DNA of 24,421 bases from contig CALSCP010002497.1 in the NCBI GenBank assembly GCA_943704425.1, positions 60,201-84,621 of the forward strand. Reading direction: 5' to 3'. The position numbers and the translations under genes were made by a program. The notes under the pieces are model-generated. The model searched no databases and was not told where the DNA came from. It saw only the letters and a list, made by a program, of their open reading frames with translations. Below, piece after piece: positions 20,184-24,421 of the stretch. This stretch comes from Ministeria vibrans ATCC 50519. Lineage: Eukaryota > Opisthokonta > Filasterea. Position 1 is the first letter of the stretch; the number at the start of each line of letters is the position of its first letter.

Positions 20184-21840
20184 TCATTTTGATAACAAAC
20201 TTGCGAGAAAATCAGCGGCAAAAGCACCGAGAGTAAACGGAGCAGATGTGGATTGGAGGAGACGAGAGGCGGTGGGAAAGGAGTCGGACGAGAAGTCGAG
20301 ATTAGGGAGAAGCGATTGTAGCGTTGACGACTGACGGACAAGGCCGGCCATGCCGATGCAGAGCCACGAGATCCGCTCGAGGAGAGCGCGTGAAGCGGCG
20401 CCTGTGGGTGTGGATGTGAGTGTTGCTGACGATGGTGTCGATGCAGCAGACGCAATGTCTGCGAGAAGCAGTTCGCGGGAGGTGATGAGGAGATGGACAG
20501 CAGCGTCGGTGGCGACGGGCGAGCACAAACTGGCGTTGTGAACTACGGCAGCGGCAGCGGCACGTACACTGGTGTGGCTGTGGGTCAGACCAGCACTCAC
20601 CAGGTCGCTAATAGCTGCGGCGGAAGGCTCATTGGAGGTGAATCGTGAGGCACCTGGCGTGCTCAGAAGGTTGGCAGTAGCACGAAGAACCATGACAGCA
20701 ACGGGAACACTCGAGGCAAAGAGCGACTGAGTGTGAGTGAGCAGTGCAATGAGGAGAGCATTGTGGTCGTTGGCAAGGAGATTGGCAACAGCCGTGTGGG
20801 TGCACACACAGCGAAGGAGGTCGACAACGGGAAGCAGAACAGTGATGTCGGTTGAAGTGGTGGCACATGTGAGAAGAGGCAGTGCATCCGAAGCAGCCTG
20901 CAACATAAAAAAAAAAAACAATGTGTAAGGTGTGATTTTCTATTTTTCTTCTCTGTGTTCACCTCTGCGTCTGTCATAGACGTAGAAGATCCTGTTGGTG
21001 TGGTGGTGGTGGTGCAGTGGGCGACAAGACGACTGGCGGCTTCTTTGGTCTCGAGTGGAGCATCTTTGAGTTTTTGAAGCATATCGTTGACAATGGAGGG
21101 ATCTTTGCCGCCCACCAGCACCAGTGGCTTGATATCAGTAGAAGCGGTGCCGGCTGACGAGGAAGCGGGCGTTGCAAGGGAGGGAGAGCCACCAACAGCG
21201 CCGGCTGCGGTCGAGGAGGGGGCAGTGACAGGTGCACCACCACCGTTGCCCGCCATGTCGAGGTTGTGACCGACGCTCTCATCACGAATGCGTGACTGGA
21301 ACATCTCTAGCATGGGAGCAAACATGGCGCCCATGGGAGTGGCCAAAATCTCGTCGGGAAGGCCGAGGATGCGTTGAGGCAACGGACGACTGACAAGAAA
21401 CTGCGTGAGTACCGATGAAAAGTTGTTACAGTTGTTGCGCATCAGATTGTATGTGCTGGCGGTGAAGCGCGGAGCTATTGAGCGAAGGTAGGCAAACAGC
21501 GACGCTTCATCCTTGTCCGTTTCACCCATGTCAAGAACCTAAGAGAGTGTGCGGTCGAGGTTGAATGGAAGGTTCTCGAACAGAAGACACTTCAACGCTA
21601 ACAGACGGTCGGACGACGTGGTGGGACGTCATTGCCAGTGATCCTCACCTCCATAGGGGTTCCATAGGGAGTATGTCCCACAGGATCGGTGCAGATGCCC
21701 GAGCCAAAGTAGATTTCGCGGCCAAATACAACGACGCCGGTATGGTAAATAGCATCGATCTGCTTGCCCAAAATCATCATGGACTGTTGCCGCGCAATGC
21801 CTTGCGACAAGTCGTAAACGTTGACAAGCACTTGTGGCAT
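20184..21840 (-). CDS. PPPDE (DeSI-type) thiol peptidase fused to a PUL domain
   Basis: Exons in coding order are 21840-21649, 21538-20963 and 20897-20184 (stop TGA), giving 493 residues. PPPDE proteins are papain-like isopeptidases that act on SUMO or ubiquitin. PUL is an armadillo-like domain that binds the C-terminus of Cdc48/p97. Seen: VLVNVYDLSQGIA, IDAIYHTGVVVFG with the active-site His (H33), EIYFGSGI and HTPYGTPMEVLDMG across intron 1. YNLMRNNCNNFSSVLTQFL follows with the active-site Cys (C101), then LPDEILATPMG. A low-complexity linker at about 150-200 leads to an Ala/Leu-rich helical region to the end. That region contains VAVMVLRATANLL and VRAAAAAVVHNASL, which fit PUL repeats. Both introns are phase 0. 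Plants and fungi have PPPDE-thioredoxin-PUL relatives; here I see no thioredoxin module. It likely trims ubiquitin-like tags on p97 clients, by inference. Head-to-head with GLE1. Confidence 0.88.
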
Positions 21841-22008
21841 CAGAGAAAAGAGAAAAGAAAGAAAATGGTGGGTCATTACTCATTGCACTCATTGATCACG
21901 ACTCGACACTCGACAGTCAGTGACTCACTCACGTTCTTCACGATAGCGTGTTTGAGTTTGGGGCAATAGCTTGAGCAGCTGTGTGAGTGTGAGTGTATTT
22001 GTGCGTCA
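21841..22008. promoter_or_regulatory. Divergent start region of PPPDE-PUL and GLE1
   Basis: 168 bp lie between opposed ATGs. It has short imperfect repeats (ACTCATTGC/ACTCATTGA, ACTCGACACTCGACAG, GACTCACTCAC) around 21875-21935, which could be factor binding sites. There is no clear TATA box. Confidence 0.4.
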
Positions 22009-22168
22009 ATGGATCGTTGTGGAAGTGTCCCTTTGTCCGTGGCGACCTTCGATGTAAAATTACATTCGTCACCTCAAAGTTACCTAAAGAGACCCAAGAC
22101 GTCTGGCGACGGCTCCTCGGAAAAGATTACTAAGCTGGGTTTTGGAGACTGCGTAAGGAGAGTGATGC

Positions 22169-22218
<50 letters not shown>

Positions 22219-23761
22219 GACAGAGAGAGAGAGTTGACACAATGACAACGTTTTTCTCTGCCTTCTTCAAAGAGCGCCGCGCCTGTGTCCCCGTCGCCGC
22301 GCAAACTCTTTGGCTTCGTACAGAAACAGGCGAATGTGGATGATCTTCCAGATATGAATGAGGTAGCTGACATCGCGGCTGCAGTGGAGGAGCCCCAAGT
22401 CGGCCCCGTCGTGCGCCACATTACGCTTGAGCAAGTGGTGGAGTATCGCACGGCGCAAATGCTGGAACGGCGTCGAAGCGAAGCTGTTCGGAGCCACGTC
22501 GATGTCGAGATTACAGCCTTGACACATGCCACCGAGGTGAAGCAGAGCGAGGCGACGCAGCTTGTGGCGGAACAGGGACGCTACTTTGTGGAAGAGCGCG
22601 AGCGCCAACTGCGGGAGCTGGAGCAAATGCTAGAGCACGAGAGACAATTACAACAGCGAGAAATTGCATCACTACGTGCGCAACAGGGACAGCATGCGTC
22701 GGAGTCGCAAAAGGAGGCGAACACGCTACGGTTTGACCAGGACTGCAAACGCTGGATTGCGTCGGTATGGAAACAGTCGGCGTTCTTTTTCCATGTATTG
22801 TATTGAGACAACGTTTTTGTTTCTAGGGTCTCGAGGCCCAGTCGCTTGTGGCGGAGGCGAGAGAACACGTGAATTTTGTGAGTGAGGCGAACCGCAAAGC
22901 TTTTGAGGCAGCAGTGGAGCGGATGTTGCGAGTGGTTCAGGGCGCACAGAAAGTGGGAGAGCAGCTGAAGCAGGCGTTGGTGCGGGGCGAGTATGATGAG
23001 CAGGAGCGACTGCATACGGACGGTGTTAAGGTAGAAAGATGAGGCTATGGTGATGTACATTGATTGACTGTATTGTATTGTGTGTTGTAGATGGAGAAGG
23101 CATTGGGAGAGACGCAGCGTGAGGCACGGCAGACCAAGACGGATGCCATTGCAATGGTGGCAAAGGAAAAGGCCGACGCAGAGCGATCGCGTGCGGCTGA
23201 AAAGGTGGAGAAGGTGAAAGAGGCCATAGAAAAGAAGAAACAAGCGCAACAGCAAGCGGAGCAGCAGGAGAAGACGGCTGCATCCAAGGGAGCCGCAACG
23301 GAAGCGGCGACTGGTACGGGTGCGCTCGTTGAGTACTGCCGCCGCATGAAGCTTCGTGAGTCCATTGAGGTAGAAGAAAACGATGGTGTGTTTTTTGAGT
23401 TGTATTTTTACGTCTTATTCTTTATGTAGCAACAAAACAACGAATTGGCAAAGGAGGAGTCGCTCAGAGGAGAGCAGCGAAGGATCAAAATGGGACTGAA
23501 CCGACTGGTGAACCAGCTTGTGCCAGAGCGCAAGGCTGTCAACGAGGCCATGCACACGCTCGAGGGCATACTTCAATCTGCCGAGCGCGTCTCTCCACCT
23601 GTATGCACTATGTGTGTGTGTGTATGTGTGTGTGTGTCTTTGTGTGTGTGTGTGTGTGTGTGTGTGTTGTTTACTCTCTACCTCTCCCTCACTTTATATA
23701 TACGCAATATTACTTAGTTCTTTATCTCTCCTTTCTCTTTCTCACTCTCTCTCTCTTTCTC

Positions 23762-23798
<37 letters not shown>

Positions 23799-24421
23799 TT
23801 CTTTATATTTCTTTTTTTTTGACAGATGGCCACTTTTGCTTACGCGCAGTTTGCACAGAAGGTTGTGGAGAATGCAGCGAAGCAAAGTCAAAAGGACGAC
23901 GGGTCGTGGCTAACCATTTTTCCTCTGGCTGCGCTCTGTGTCTTTGTGTGTGCGACGCGACGCGACGCCACCGAAATCTTTCTTGCACAGCTCAACTATG
24001 TCTGTCCCTACACCATTCCCGTGTTCCTCAGTCGGCAGGAAGGGCAGTCGTCAAACGACCACAAGCTTGTGTTGGGCTACCGGGAAGTAAGCGAAGGCGA
24101 GCTCGAAAGCGAGACTGCCTTCTTCGTCAAAATGCGCTCATATATCGCCCTCTACGCCGCCTGTCTTACCGTATGTGGTCATTAATGGTTATAATTTTTA
24201 TTGTTGATTATTTTGTATTGTGGTTTCAGGGTCCTTCCCCTCCCAATGTGCCCCACCCCTTTGGTCCGAGCCTTGTGTGGACTTGGATGGCTCGTTCACT
24301 CAATGTCAAGCCTTGGCGAGTTTCCCCTCTCGTTCTTTGCGAGGTAAGGCATTCGTTGGTGATTTGTTTTTAATTTTTGTTTTGTATAATATTGTGGTGG
24401 TTTTTTTTTTTTTTTTTTTTT
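22009..24421 (+). CDS. GLE1: mRNA export factor GLE1 (3' partial)
   Basis: Exons seen are 22009-22152, 22273-22764, 22827-23030, 23091-23369, 23430-23600, 23826-24170 and 24230-24343, giving the first 583 residues. The last donor (GTAAGG, 24344) leads into an intron that runs off the window. Gle1, with InsP6, activates the DEAD-box ATPase Dbp5/DDX19 at the cytoplasmic face of the nuclear pore and helps release mRNA. Seen: an N-terminal Ser/Pro segment with SPRKLFGFVQ. A long charged coiled coil at about 95-360 follows (ERERQLRELEQMLEHER, then Lys/Glu/Gln-rich). The GLE1 core has AQLNYVCPYTIPVF, HKLVLGYREV, FFVKMRSYIALYAACLT, then HPFGPSLVWTWMARSLNVKP. The last block matches the conserved H-P-x-G and W-x-W-x-A-x-x-L-N of the family. 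All seven introns, including the open last one, are phase 0. Two hold (GT)n arrays. Confidence 0.92.
22172..22217 (+). repeat. (GT)23 microsatellite in GLE1 intron 1
   Basis: A pure GT array within the intron 22153-22272, just after the donor, on the sense strand (UG in RNA). Confidence 0.98.
23611..23667 (+). repeat. (GT)n microsatellite in GLE1 intron 5
   Basis: An interrupted GT array (one TA step and one TCTT) begins ten bases after the donor of the 225-nt intron 23601-23825. Confidence 0.98.
23724..23797 (+). repeat. (CT)n microsatellite in GLE1 intron 5
   Basis: CT-rich DNA with a pure core at about 23767-23797, followed by a T run and the GACAG acceptor. It serves as an extended polypyrimidine tract. 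Confidence 0.95.

Noticed and set aside
23603-23820. Cys/Val- and Ser/Leu-rich frames with repeated residues in GLE1
   Set aside because: They are (GT)n and (CT)n intron repeats read as codons; the GLE1 frame resumes at 23826 after GACAG.
1-24421. Search for tRNA, rRNA, CRISPR, transposase, viral or toxin-like genes
   Set aside because: None seen by eye on either strand. Small structured RNAs could be missed without a covariance search.

Overview
This window is a compact, intron-containing nuclear genome segment from a eukaryote, most likely a free-living protist. Every intact gene is a recognisable eukaryotic housekeeping gene. Introns are short (mostly 57-180 nt), GT-AG and AT- or pyrimidine-rich; exons are GC-rich. 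TAA, TAG and TGA are all used as stops, so the nuclear code looks standard. The species cannot be named from the sequence. A PDI with an ERp29-type tail, an EDC4/Ge-1 protein and a GBF1-type Arf exchange factor suggest an amoebozoan, an opisthokont-related protist or a similar lineage, but this is inference.

Layout, left to right: the 3' part of a mitochondrial import channel gene TIM23 (+, 74-808); a seven-exon GBF1-type Sec7 Arf-GEF (-, 989-6216); a five-exon secreted or lysosomal serine carboxypeptidase (+, 6359-8225); a two-exon GT31 (beta-1,3-galactosyltransferase-like) enzyme (-, 8338-9765); the first exon of a small gene, possibly ATP synthase subunit f (+, from 9843), cut by a 528-base run of N (10011-10538); a five-exon protein disulfide isomerase of the a-a'-D type (-, 10648-12009); EDC4/Ge-1, an mRNA decapping scaffold (-, 12089-15470); a formin with PH domains on both sides of FH1-FH2 (+, 15635-20059); a PPPDE (DeSI-type) peptidase fused to a PUL domain (-, 20184-21840); and the 5' seven exons of the mRNA export factor GLE1 (+, from 22009, running off the right edge).

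Genes mostly alternate in strand, so neighbours share very short divergent starts (about 77-170 bp) or tail-to-tail ends. I saw no tRNA, rRNA, transposon, virus-like or CRISPR sequence. Several neighbours act in the secretory route (GBF1, carboxypeptidase, GT31, PDI) and two in mRNA metabolism (EDC4, GLE1), but nothing shows this is more than chance. I rebuilt the splice models by hand. In each complete gene the exons sum to a multiple of three and keep one reading frame across every junction, and family motifs span many of the joins.

I found no clearly new biological system. The best leads are the multi-PH formin, a Sec7 domain with an unusual residue at the brefeldin A contact site, an array of four GTAAAA-type donor-like sequences 7 nt apart upstream of EDC4, an excess of GTAC 5' splice sites, and a PDI without a KDEL-like tail.
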